Source: Triglochin maritima
Taxonomy: Eukaryota; Streptophyta; Magnoliopsida; Alismatales; Juncaginaceae
Assembly: GCA_963682175.1 (NCBI GenBank)
Contig: OY821787.1
Span: forward strand, 22,608,501 to 22,672,500
Direction of reading: 5' to 3'
DNA: 64,000 nucleotides
The position numbers and the translations under genes were made by a program. Below, in pieces: positions 46,833-57,449 of this stretch. The first letter of the stretch is position 1. Every line of letters starts with the position of its first letter. The notes under the pieces are model-generated. The model was not told the origin of the DNA, did not search any database, and was given only the letters and a program-made list of their open reading frames with translations.

Positions 46833-47453
46833 GTAGAGCTCGCATGCACATTGTTTTTCATTTGCTTTAAATTCCTATTGTCGATTGCTAGCGTGAGGTA
46901 CGTGCACCCGTTCTCTCATTCATGCATAGTTAGAGCATGTATTAATTAGTAAGGTGCATTGTAACAAGAGTGATGTGAGTGATTGTTTGCTGAGTTGCTT
47001 GCTAGCCTCAGATTTCAAAACATCTTTAAGGGGAACTACCTCTAGTCTTAAAGATGAGGTGGGGGATTTCATCACCCCTCCCTTAGTCCCACAAACCACA
47101 CTCAAGTGAAGTCTTAATCTAAAATCAAGTAGACATTGCCCAATAGGACTCGGGCCCATTAGGAGAGTGATCTGGTCACGCCCGTCATAACCTGGCCGTG
47201 TGAGCTCGAAGTTAGCCAGCCTAAGCTTGTTTGAGACGTGTTTGCTAAACTAGGCTTCTACCCTTCCCCTCTACCCACGCTAATTTTAGAGATTCTTCCC
47301 TTCTCCTCTGAGTCATCTTCTTCTCACCTACCTCTACGTTCTAGTCTCCTCCCCTTTACACTCTCTGTTAGCGTTATAGGGTCGAGTCGAGCACTTTTTG
47401 CGAGCTTAACCTCGTGGTAGTGAGAGTGGTCGATTCGAGAGTTTTTTGTCAAG
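46833..47453 (+). other. Leader of the third element, part after the LINE
   Basis: Noncoding and collinear with 10760-11170 and 30290-30730, including the 'gcgtgaggtacg' and 'ctctcattcatgcat' blocks and the 'attaggagagtgatctggtc' block. It ends at the gag ATG at 47454. Confidence 0.7.
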
Positions 47454-48892
47454 ATGGGTGGTTACATGGGCGACCATCAATTTCATTAATGGGACCAGGA
47501 CTATTCTCCCTGCTATTCTGGACCCATGCATCCTGGGGTGCCTCAGACAAACAACCCATATGGTTGGGACAATCTTAATTGTGTGGCTGAGAAATCCTCA
47601 GATTGGAGTGATATGAGAGAGGCACCAACGGCTAGACAACCATCTAGTTATGTCAGATAATATGTTGGTCAACAAATTGAGACATCACCACAACCTTTGG
47701 CCTGTTTCATGCGTGTAGTAGACGACATGAGTGCACTGATGGCTCCAGTAGTCATATCGTGTGACTGTTGTGGGTTGAGTGGTCACGTTATCGGGGAATG
47801 CCCTTATATTCCCCTTGAGCCTGAGTATGAGCATACATTTTGCCAAAATGCTCAATGTAACCATTACACATCCGCATACAACCCAAGAGGGATGGATTCA
47901 TGGGGAGACTATATTGATTCAAATTCTTATACATGATTCTCACCCCAGTATTCTCCTCCCGAATACCCAAAATTCTACCTACACCCTACTCCCAATCATT
48001 GGACTCATTCAGCCCATCAACACCCAACCCCAAAATTTCCCAAGCTCTGACTTGAGCCTCACAATTGACCACATACCTGATTCCTTGAAACAAACACTCC
48101 TTACATTCATAAAAACCACTCAACAGTCCATGCAAAATATGATAATGCAAGTGAGTCAAATCATGTAACAATTACATGTACGTGAGGAGGGTAATTTTTC
48201 TTGTCAACATGAGGATTTATCTTCTGATACCGAACCGTCACCACATCCACAAATTCAAAGCACAATCTTTCAAAGTCAAACTCCTAGTTAGTCTGAGGGA
48301 CTTGGGGTTTCAATTCACGATCACATTTTGGGGGATTCGATCCAAATTGAGAATAACATGGACCAGTTGCATTTTGAGTTGGCTTCGTGTTGTGCCTTAT
48401 CTTTTTGTCGCGTGGCCCTTGAGCCACATGATCTTATTGTTGTGCCTCTTAAGGACTCACCTATGGTGGAGCAAGAGCTCCCAGTACCCTTAATTTCAAA
48501 CGACCGGATGATAGTTTGTCTCTCACTATTGTCTGTGATCAACTTGAAAATGATGGGACATCAAACAACTACATTGTCGATGAGGATATTGGGAGTTCCT
48601 TAGAGGATACCTTGGGTAAGAGACCCACTTTCTTTTCGCCTGGTGAGTCGGACATGCATAAGAAGGTTCTCCACCTTGTTCCGACCCACCAGCCTGTTGG
48701 TTGGAGATTTGGATTGACGATCATAACTTCACTTCTGCGATGGGAGAAACTCTACTTCCGTTGCAAAATATGTCCCAAACTCTTGAGTGGTTCAAACTCT
48801 TTCAGTTTGATCCTTTGAATGAGATGCCTTTGCGTATAATTCATGAACCTCTCCTTTCATTTTGTGCACTTTATGAATGGGCCCACACATGA
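47454..48892 (+). pseudogene. Gag remnant of the third Athila-type element
   Basis: It begins MGGYMGDHQFH at ATG 47454 and meets TAA at codon 12 (47487-47489) and another at 47658. The frame then runs open to 47936 with an intact zinc knuckle CDCCGLSGHVIGEC (C-x2-C-x4-H-x4-C) and YNPRGMDSWGDY. The gag core domain seen in the other two Athila-type copies is absent, and so is the protease active site. Frame changes lead to a C-terminal block (HKKVLHLVPTHQPVGW, then GETLLPLQNMSQTLEWF) ending at 48890-48892. That block resembles the end of the frame at 32779-33729. Confidence 0.7.
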
Positions 48893-50601
48893 GTATTTTG
48901 GCCCCGTGTGGTGTTATGTTCCCATTCCAAATGCATTGACCTACTTTTGTGATTCCCATTTGATGTCCTTTGACAAATGAAGATGGAAACTTATTTTTGT
49001 ACGTAGTTATATTTCAAAAAAGAAATAAAAATAAAAAAGTACGAAAAATAAAAAAAGACTCCACCAGTGTGCACTGATTGTTGTGGGCTCCAACCCTTGT
49101 GTATTTTGGCCCCATTTATTTCATGTATTTGTATCCCTTCTTTAGTATTTCACAGGTTTTGAGGGGAATTCAGATTTGTGTCCATCAGCATAACCATGAA
49201 CTTCCCTTTGCGCTTCACGTTGGTGAGATATTTTCTTTTTCATGCATAAATCCATGTAGTATCATGCTCACATTCATTGAGGACAACGCATGAAGTGTGG
49301 GGGGGTGTTTTACGCGTGTACATGGTTGAGTGTTTCTCCTCTCTTTTTTTTCTTTTGTTTGTATTGATAGGGTCATGTTAGTGTGTTGCATATAATATCG
49401 ATATATCTGCTTCTCATGATCCTTGGGTGACTTGTTTTCTTTTGCTTGCCTAGTGCTTTAAAATTTTCATTTCTTTCAAAAATCTTCATGTGTTTGCGAA
49501 ACAAAATGTTTTGTGGGTTTTGCCTGTGTTTAGCATGTGCAAAACCATTGAGAGGCAAAGTAAAACGAAAGCTCCCAAAATTGTCTTTAACATGATGCAT
49601 TAGGATATTTAGGACACTGGCTTTAGGTCTTATCAAGTCGTAAGGATGTACCCCGGTTTTACCGTGAGGGAAGAGTAATCATATGGTTTCAGTACTCAAA
49701 TAAACAAAGAAGTACATCATGAACCTAGTGAGTTAAATAATTTGTGTATGTTAGTCTAAGGAAGTTTGTCATCGTCAGGGACCCCTAAAATCTTATTGTG
49801 AAACTTTAAGTGTAAGGGTTTTGGTTCCCATGTAGATAATAAATAAATAAGTGGTGTTCTCTCTTCTCGCACGACTCCTATCACTCGGTAAAATAGGTCC
49901 GGGTGGACTTAGTGTCTGCTGCCTTCGAGTCATCTGACATGGGATGCACAGACCAAACTCCCATTACACGGGTGGTAATGATCGCTCTATATGGGTATTT
50001 GGGGGAAGGTGTACGTGATAGTGTAAGTCCTCACAGACAATGATGCACGAAACCCGACCCTGGGAGAATGAAACACCAACTAGTGTAATTCATAATGCTC
50101 CACAAAAGAGAAAAAAATGAAAAAAAGGTAATGAAAAGAAAGAAAAAAGAAGAAGAAGACAAATAAGAACCTTAATGGACATTACATTTTGTATCACTTG
50201 AGAATGTTAAGGTTGCCCATGTCTGTCACTTAAGTCTTTAACTAACTTGCATGAATGATTCATTAGGCTAGGTGTGTGGAATAAATACCTATATAGCGTC
50301 GGTCCGTAGAATTACTGTGTCCAATGATCGACAAAAATGATTTCATTGAGTCATGTGCTAGGTTGAATAACGCATCTATGTTCGGATTTTGTGGGTGTAT
50401 CCGATGAAAACCCTTCGGAGACAACACTCCTCCTCCTTGGCAACAAGGAGGTTTAATGGCTTGTTGCACGTGCTAAGTGCAACCGTGATTCCTACTAAAG
50501 TGAGTTAGGATTTCCCTGTTTTACGAATGATTTTTCCTTTCTTTCATTTTTCCATTTCTTTGTTTTGCTCGAGACTAGCAAAAGTTTGGTGTAGGGGTAT
50601 T
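48893..50601 (+). other. 3' noncoding region of the third element
   Basis: Collinear with 33730-35378: 'cattcattgaggacaac' near 49271, a G-run (49297-49306), an A/G-rich run (50106-50165) and a polypurine tract (50586-50601) just before the LTR. No coding frame was found. Confidence 0.75.
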
Positions 50602-51886
50602 TGATTGACATCATATCATTCATATATTTGTATCTTATATCCTTTATTTTTAGCGTAAACAATGCTACGTAACGAGTTTTATGTTTCAGTTTCAGGAATA
50701 AACATGTTTGAGAAGAAGAGACTAAAAAAGACTTAAAAGCAAGGAAAATGACCAAGTTGCAAGACTTATAGACTGAGATGCAAGAAAGAAGGACCCATAT
50801 GTAAAACCAAAAGGACAAATGAGCAAATCAAGAAGCTCCACACCATAATGAGGAGTATTTTGGAAATTAGATCCAGGCCTAACCATCAACAACCAAATCG
50901 GGTTCATCAAATATCAAGAAATCAAGCCAGAACCGAGCCACAGAAATCCAGACTCGATATGAGTCATCCAGACCGCCAATAAGCGGTCCAGATGGCCTCA
51001 AATTATGTGTGTCTTAGTCGGGTCATGGATTATGATGTTTTATGTCCATTTATAGTTTGCGTTTAGTCCCACACCGGAGTATTGTCCCCGATTCCCTTTT
51101 TCTATGACTATAAATAGAACTCTTCATCCTCTTTTGTATTTACCCATTGCTTGGTGGCATTCTCTCTACTTAGAGTAAGTATTGGACAAAAAATCAAGTG
51201 GAGAACAATGCTACTTGTAATGTGAGTCATGTAAATAAAATAATTTTTCTTAGTTAGTTTTATATTGTTTATTTCATTTCTTGTATGCTTAGTTTAATTT
51301 TGTTTTGTCTTCTTTTCTGAATGAGTAGTGAGTAGTTCCATCACCATTTGGGGTGGAGGTAATGTAGAATATGTGATAGTGATGAGTTCTTTTATTTGTG
51401 TCATTTCATATGCTTAATGTAGATCTATACTTGTAGCATGCTTAAACTTGTGTTAGATGAGATAATGTCCACACTAGGTACTTATGATATGCTAGCGTTT
51501 GAGTTTATCTTGTTGCTTGTAATGCTTTGATGGTAATGAATTGTTATGTATGGATCTATGTTTGGTGCACATTCACATGGATGATTTAGGATGTATGTAG
51601 GATTGATTGATGCTCTAATGGTCACACTAAGTACTTATTGCATGCTTGATAATCTAAAATAAACCTCAACTTTATGTGAGATATGCATGTACATGGTTTG
51701 CCATGTAGTGTTGTGTATCCTACACATAGATTTTACACTAGCTTCTACTTGTATGCCAAACAAACTACACTTGTTCCTAACTGAAATGAAGACCCACTCA
51801 CACACACATACCTACACACCTCCACTCCATGAGGGTTTAGTGTAATTTTAGTTCATTCATAGTTTAGTTTAGTGTAATCAAAGTCC
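50602..51886 (+). repeat. 3' LTR of the third element, left piece
   Basis: It starts TGATTGACATCATATCATTC and follows 37684-38970. It contains a GACCGCCAATAAGCGGTC variant (50971-50988) and TATAAATA near 51110. It is interrupted at 51887 by the young SIRE-like element; AGTCC (51882-51886) is the target duplication. Confidence 0.85.
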
Positions 51887-52252
51887 TGTTGGCTTTTTGG
51901 CCTTAATCCGTATTTTGATGATGTATTTCAACCTAATCTTAATTAGGACATGTAGATTAGCACATGTAGTATAATGGTATACATGTTGTATTGTGCTAAC
52001 ATCTACAGGTGATCAAGACTCAAGAAAGAAGAAAAATCAAGTCAAGACATGTAATCAAGCTAGGATTGAAGACATGTAATTTTATATTTCCTTGAGTATT
52101 AGGAACTTATGTAAATTGAGCATAACATAAGCTAATATGCATGCATTCACACACTAGGTTCCTTGTAGGAGTCACACACAAAATATCATATAATTTGGAC
52201 TCCATTAGATCACCTAAACACCTAAAACATTGGTCGCCAGTCTACCTGAGTT

Positions 52253-52745
52253 CGGTCGACCGTTCACCTTTCGGTCGACCGGTTATACACAATATTTGTT
52301 ATACCAGACCAATCCGTTCAACCGATCACATTTCTATCAACCGATTACCCAGACCTGTTCGGTCGACCGGTAGACCTTCGGTCGACCGTTTTGTTTGCCA
52401 TTTCTGGTAAAAATATTACCGTTTTATTTGTCGTATTATACAACGGTCGTATACACATTATTCTCAATATACACCTCCATATACATTAGAACCGGTCGAA
52501 CAAAACACATCTTTCGGTCGACCGTTTAATTCGTGAAAAACCCCCTGCTATCGGTCGACACAAGTTTGTCCAACCGATCAAGATTTCTCTCTACCGAACC
52601 CAGTAGTTCGGTCGACCGGTACCTGCTCGGTCGACCGTTGACCTATAGAACTTAAGTGATTCGGTCGACCAGTACCTATGTTCGGTCAACCGATCCATCA
52701 ACAGACTCAAGGGTTCGGTCGACCGATACACCTTTCGGTCGACCG
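52253..52745 (+). promoter_or_regulatory. Array of paired CGGTCGACCG palindromes in U3
   Basis: Copies start at 52253/52272, 52360/52379, 52515, 52609/52628, 52662/52683 (one mismatch each) and 52716/52736. Within pairs the start-to-start distance is 19-21 bp, about two DNA turns; between pairs it varies. The array lies about 100-590 bp upstream of the TATA box. Pairing with similar spacing (19-23 bp) is kept in the diverged LTR at 6602-8104. A protein-binding role is inference. Confidence 0.7.
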
Positions 52746-52841
52746 TTTCTGGACAGATTTCTGAACCCGATTTTCTGTTTTGTGTATCTTGCACAAAACC
52801 CAATCAAATCTTGTCCAAACGGCTAGAAATCTTTAGGAGCT

Positions 52842-52849
52842 TATAAATA
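52842..52849 (+). promoter_or_regulatory. TATA box of the 5' LTR
   Basis: TATAAATA about 100 bp downstream of the palindrome array; the likely core promoter for the element's RNA. Confidence 0.65.
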
Positions 52850-53488
52850 GAGGTTCACACTTAGTTTTCCACAAGATTTCACAACTCCAAAGTGTCAAAC
52901 TTATAGTGAGATTTTCCACAACCTCAAAGCTCCCAATTAGTGATCTTAAGCCTCACATCTACACATCATTCATCATACAATCAATCTAGCATCTGTTGTG
53001 CTCAATACTAGAAGAGTGAGTTCCACTCCAAATGTTGTCAAGAGAGCAAGGGTCTTGGTGAAAGCCCAAGACAAAGTGAGCAAGGGTCTTGGTGAAAGCC
53101 CAAGACAAGAAGCAAGGATTTCGGTGAAAGCCCGAAGTGATTCTCTCGGTTTGTGAGAGGTGGTGCCAAGCTCGGCGAGGGTTGTTCGCGAGCTTGAAGA
53201 CTTGTAAAAGGCGTTGCTCCCGGCCCGGAACGGGGAGGCATAGTGAAGACGCAAGAGGAGCTCGAACGGGGATTCGAGAGGGGCTTGCAAGAGAGGACGT
53301 AGGCGCGGCCGAACCTCTGTAAATCCGACGCGTCTTTGTGTGGTTTGCATTGTCTTTCTTTCCTACTTGTGTTTGATTTGTTGTTAATTTCCGCTGCAAT
53401 TCTTTGATCAATCAACCAAGTAGTTAATTAGGGCTTAATCGTGATTAGAAAGTGATTAGTGGACCCATAACCCACACGATCCTACATT

Positions 53489-53500
53489 TGGTATCAGAGC
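53489..53500 (+). other. Primer-binding site, initiator tRNA-Met
   Basis: TGGTATCAGAGC, two bases after the 5' LTR, is the complement of the plant initiator tRNA-Met 3' end. Confidence 0.95.
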
Positions 53501-53538
53501 CTTGTTAGCTAAATTCTATACTTAATCGTATTTTTAGC

Positions 53539-55167
53539 ATGGCTAGCACATCTAATCACTTAGAGGGTTTATGCACCACAAGGCCTCCTTTGCTTAATGG
53601 GTCAAATTATGATTATTGGAAAAATAGAATGAAAATCTTTTTAATATCAAATGACCTTAAGTATTGGAAGTTTATTCAAACTCCATACATCCCCCCAAAT
53701 GAAAATGAGTTAGATTCTTTATCTAGGCCTCAAATGAAAGAAATTGAAATGAATTCAAAAATTATGAATATTCTTTATTGTGGCCTTAATGAGGGAGAAT
53801 ACAATAGAATTAGGGGATGTGAAAGTGCCAATGAAATATGGCATAGGTTACAAATGCATCATGAGGGTGATAGCAAAACCAAAGAAACTAGGATAAGTCT
53901 CCTCATGCATAAATATGAAATATTTTCTATGCAAATCGGTGAGAACATAAGCGACATGAACACTCGCTTCACCGATATTACTAACTCTCTTTTGATTCTT
54001 GGGAGAAGGATAAATGAAGGAGAGATGACTCGGAAATTCCTCCGATCTTTGAGCAACGATTGGGAAGACAAGGTCGTCGCAATTGAAGAATCGCACGATC
54101 TTTCCAAATTGAAGATGGAGGAACTCATTGGAAATCTCATGGCCTATGAGCTTCAATTGAGTCATCGCAAAGAAAAAGAAGCTTCCAAGAAAACTCCTAC
54201 TATGGCCTTACATGCAGATTTTGAGGAGCAAAATAGAGAAGATGAAGAAGAAGAAATCGTGGTCCTTGCCCAAGATTTTTTCAAATACCTCAAGAATAAA
54301 GAAGACAAAATTGAAAGAAGGGGTATTAGGATTGAGAGAAGAGAAAAGAAGGAGAAGGAGGAAAGCAAAATTGAGAGAAAAGAAGGGGAGAAAAAGAGGG
54401 AGAAAAGAAAAGAGAAGGGAAGGAGCAAGAGAAGAGAAAGGAGAGAAGAAGCTCACAAAGCTACATGGGATGACTCATCATCACCATCAACATCATCTTC
54501 CACCTTGCATAGTAGAGGAGAATTTGCTTACTCATGTCACATGGCAATTGAAGATGAATTGAGTGAGGTAGCCTCTAACTCTTCTATTTCTAATTCTTGC
54601 TCATCTAGAGATCTTAGTGATAGCTCAAACTCAAGTGCATCTAATGAAACATTTACTAAAGATGAGCTTCAAAATGCATTTCATGATTTAGTTAAACAAT
54701 ATGAGATCATTTGTGAAAAGAACAAAAATGCTAGAAAAACTATAAATGATCTCAAATGTCAAATTGAATTAATCATGAATGAAAAGAATGAGGTGATTGC
54801 TAGACTTGAATCAAATGAATCATCACTTGCTAGTCTAAGTAAAACACCCATTATGGATGAACATGTAGATCTTAAAGCCTCAAATATGCAATTAAGAAAA
54901 GATCTTGAAATGTTCACTAAAGGAACAAAAATGCTTGATATGCTTTTAGGTAGTCAAAGACAATCCTTAGCTAAACATGGTTTAGGTTACAATTTTAAAT
55001 TGAAAAACCATGTATCTCACACTACTCTAAATGGTAAGCATATGTTCATTAACCATAGTTCCTCAAGTGTGTGGGCTCCCAAAACCAAAATGGTTTGGAT
55101 CCCAAAAGCTAATGTTCAAGGACCCAAAGTTGTTTGGGTACCTAAGTCTACACTTGTAGGAGCTTGA
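53539..55167 (+). CDS. Gag protein of a SIRE-like copia element
   Basis: 542 codons, intact, starting MASTSNHLEGL 38 bases after the primer site. Residues 17-45 hold the LLNGSNYDYWKNRM motif that opens copia gag proteins. Residues about 60-200 form the UBN2/Retrotran_gag_2 helical core, which builds the virus-like particle. Residues about 215-305 are very rich in Lys, Glu and Arg; about 312-375 are Ser-rich; about 380-440 look coiled-coil. The C-terminus has FTKGTKMLDMLLGSQRQSL, KMVWIPK and VVWVPKSTLVGA, then TGA. In complete SIRE-type polyproteins a CCHC knuckle lies in this last part and the frame goes on into protease. Here I see no knuckle, and the frame closes right after the WVPK block. 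The stop is shared with the old copy at 5944, so the shortened form is a family trait. Confidence 0.9.
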   Translation: MASTSNHLEGLCTTRPPLLNGSNYDYWKNRMKIFLISNDLKYWKFIQTPYIPPNENELDSLSRPQMKEIEMNSKIMNILYCGLNEGEYNRIRGCESANEIWHRLQMHHEGDSKTKETRISLLMHKYEIFSMQIGENISDMNTRFTDITNSLLILGRRINEGEMTRKFLRSLSNDWEDKVVAIEESHDLSKLKMEELIGNLMAYELQLSHRKEKEASKKTPTMALHADFEEQNREDEEEEIVVLAQDFFKYLKNKEDKIERRGIRIERREKKEKEESKIERKEGEKKREKRKEKGRSKRRERREEAHKATWDDSSSPSTSSSTLHSRGEFAYSCHMAIEDELSEVASNSSISNSCSSRDLSDSSNSSASNETFTKDELQNAFHDLVKQYEIICEKNKNARKTINDLKCQIELIMNEKNEVIARLESNESSLASLSKTPIMDEHVDLKASNMQLRKDLEMFTKGTKMLDMLLGSQRQSLAKHGLGYNFKLKNHVSHTTLNGKHMFINHSSSSVWAPKTKMVWIPKANVQGPKVVWVPKSTLVGA

Positions 55168-55849
55168 GGAGGAGATTGGTGGTGACCGGGTGAGCTCAAG
55201 AGTCAAATTCAAATCCGGTTGCATCACCAAATGAGATTGGAGCTAAATTCGAATTCAACATTGGTATATATTCCTATCTATACAATTCATGTTAAATTAG
55301 CTCTAATCTAGCTTCACATGCTTAATTGACATATCATATAATTCAATTCATTGAAAATTATTTACCCTATTCATTGAAAATCATTTATCACATCCATTGA
55401 TTTTAAATGTCAAATTTTAAATGGATGTTAGAATAAGGCTTAAATAGAAACTTAATTGAACTTAACTTTTAATCATACTCATAGTTTCCATCTAGCCTTA
55501 TTGATAGGGGGAGCTTAATAGTTATATCTTTTATTAGAGTAATGAAGTGCAAAATTTAGGGGGAGCATCTTCATTACAAATGACATCCTACAGTGAACTC
55601 AAATAGTTATATATAATTGTCAATGGGGGAGAAATTTCAATTCATATATTACATTGATTATTGTATGTTTTTGATGGATGTCAAAGGGGGAGAAATAATA
55701 AATTAGGGAAACTTGAAATTAACATGAAATTGTCAAGATAAACTATGCACATCCATAGGGGGAGCATTTATATGCATAGTTTACATACACAAATTTCAAG
55801 TATTAGGTTGGTTTAAGATATAGGTTGCCATCATCAAAAAGGGGGAGAT
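55168..55849 (+). other. 3' noncoding region with repeated polypurine tracts
   Basis: No coding frame. GGGGGAG occurs near 55507, 55560, 55627, 55686, 55760 and 55841; the last is within the polypurine tract AAAAAGGGGGAGA (55836-55848), one base before the 3' LTR. Confidence 0.8.
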
Positions 55850-57449
55850 TGTTGGCTTTTTGGCCTTAATCCGTATTTTGATGATGTATTTCAACCTAAT
55901 CTTAATTAGGACATGTAGATTAGCACATGTAGTATAATGGTATACATGTTGTATTGTGCTAACATCTACAGGTGATCAAGACTCAAGAAAGAAGAAAAAT
56001 CAAGTCAAGACATGTAATCAAGCTAGGATTGAAGACATGTAATTTTATATTTCCTTGAGTATTAGGAACTTATGTAAATTGAGCATAACATAAGCTAATA
56101 TGCATGCATTCACACACTAGGTTCCTTGTAGGAGTCACACACAAAATATCATATAATTTGGACTCCATTAGATCACCTAAACACCTAAAACATTGGTCGC
56201 CAGTCTACCTGAGTTCGGTCGACCGTTCACCTTTCGGTCGACCGGTTATACACAATATTTGTTATACCAGACCAATCCGTTCAACCGATCACATTTCTAT
56301 CAACCGATTACCCAGACCTGTTCGGTCGACCGGTAGACCTTCGGTCGACCGTTTTGTTTGCCATTTCTGGTAAAAATATTACCGTTTTATTTGTCGTATT
56401 ATACAACGGTCGTATACACATTATTCTCAATATACACCTCCATATACATTAGAACCGGTCGAACAAAACACATCTTTCGGTCGACCGTTTAATTCGTGAA
56501 AAACCCCCTGCTATCGGTCGACACAAGTTTGTCCAACCGATCAAGATTTCTCTCTACCGAACCCAGTAGTTCGGTCGACCGGTACCTGCTCGGTCGACCG
56601 TTGACCTATAGAACTTAAGTGATTCGGTCGACCAGTACCTATGTTCGGTCAACCGATCCATCAACAGACTCAAGGGTTCGGTCGACCGATACACCTTTCG
56701 GTCGACCGTTTCTGGACAGATTTCTGAACCCGATTTTCTGTTTTGTGTATCTTGCACAAAACCCAATCAAATCTTGTCCAAACGGCTAGAAATCTTTAGG
56801 AGCTTATAAATAGAGGTTCACACTTAGTTTTCCACAAGATTTCACAACTCCAAAGTGTCAAACTTATAGTGAGATTTTCCACAACCTCAAAGCTCCCAAT
56901 TAGTGATCTTAAGCCTCACATCTACACATCATTCATCATACAATCAATCTAGCATCTGTTGTGCTCAATACTAGAAGAGTGAGTTCCACTCCAAATGTTG
57001 TCAAGAGAGCAAGGGTCTTGGTGAAAGCCCAAGACAAAGTGAGCAAGGGTCTTGGTGAAAGCCCAAGACAAGAAGCAAGGATTTCGGTGAAAGCCCGAAG
57101 TGATTCTCTCGGTTTGTGAGAGGTGGTGCCAAGCTCGGCGAGGGTTGTTCGCGAGCTTGAAGACTTGTAAAAGGCGTTGCTCCCGGCCCGGAACGGGGAG
57201 GCATAGTGAAGACGCAAGAGGAGCTCGAACGGGGATTCGAGAGGGGCTTGCAAGAGAGGACGTAGGCGCGGCCGAACCTCTGTAAATCCGACGCGTCTTT
57301 GTGTGGTTTGCATTGTCTTTCTTTCCTACTTGTGTTTGATTTGTTGTTAATTTCCGCTGCAATTCTTTGATCAATCAACCAAGTAGTTAATTAGGGCTTA
57401 ATCGTGATTAGAAAGTGATTAGTGGACCCATAACCCACACGATCCTACA
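55850..57449 (+). repeat. 3' LTR of the young SIRE-like element
   Basis: 1,600 bp, same as 51887-53486 in all segments compared (offset 3,963). The palindrome array lies at 56216-56708 and TATAAATA at 56805-56812. It ends GATCCTACA and is followed by AGTCC. Confidence 0.95.

Larger units (their letters stand above)
51887..53486 (+). repeat. 5' LTR of the young SIRE-like element
   Basis: 1,600 bp, TGTTGGCTTTTTGG to GATCCTACA. U3 carries nine perfect and two one-mismatch copies of CGGTCGACCG. TATAAATA is at 52842-52849. Downstream lies a GC-rich part with a direct repeat 'gtcttggtgaaagcccaaga' (53050 and 53087). Confidence 0.95.
51887..57449 (+). mobile_element. Young gag-only SIRE-like Ty1/copia element, complete
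   Basis: 5,563 bp with two 1,600-bp LTRs (51887-53486 and 55850-57449), perfect target duplications AGTCC (51882-51886 and 57450-57454), an initiator tRNA-Met primer site, one intact gag frame and a polypurine tract. Segments compared between the LTRs stand at a constant offset of 3,963 with no difference seen, so the insertion is recent. There is no protease, integrase, RT or RNase H. It keeps everything needed to be copied in trans (ends, primer site, polypurine tract, promoter, gag). The lineage call rests on the gag layout and the WVPK-type C-terminus. Confidence 0.9.

Noticed and set aside
52973..53415. Three overlapping minus-strand frames of 125-141 codons in the LTR, repeated at 56936-57378
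   Set aside because: They lie in the GC-rich R/U5 part of an LTR, overlap each other in all frames and match no domain.
53489..53500. tRNA-like sequence, also at 10351, 26623, 29867 and 39108
   Set aside because: These are short primer-binding sites complementary to tRNA ends, not tRNA genes; no cloverleaf surrounds them.
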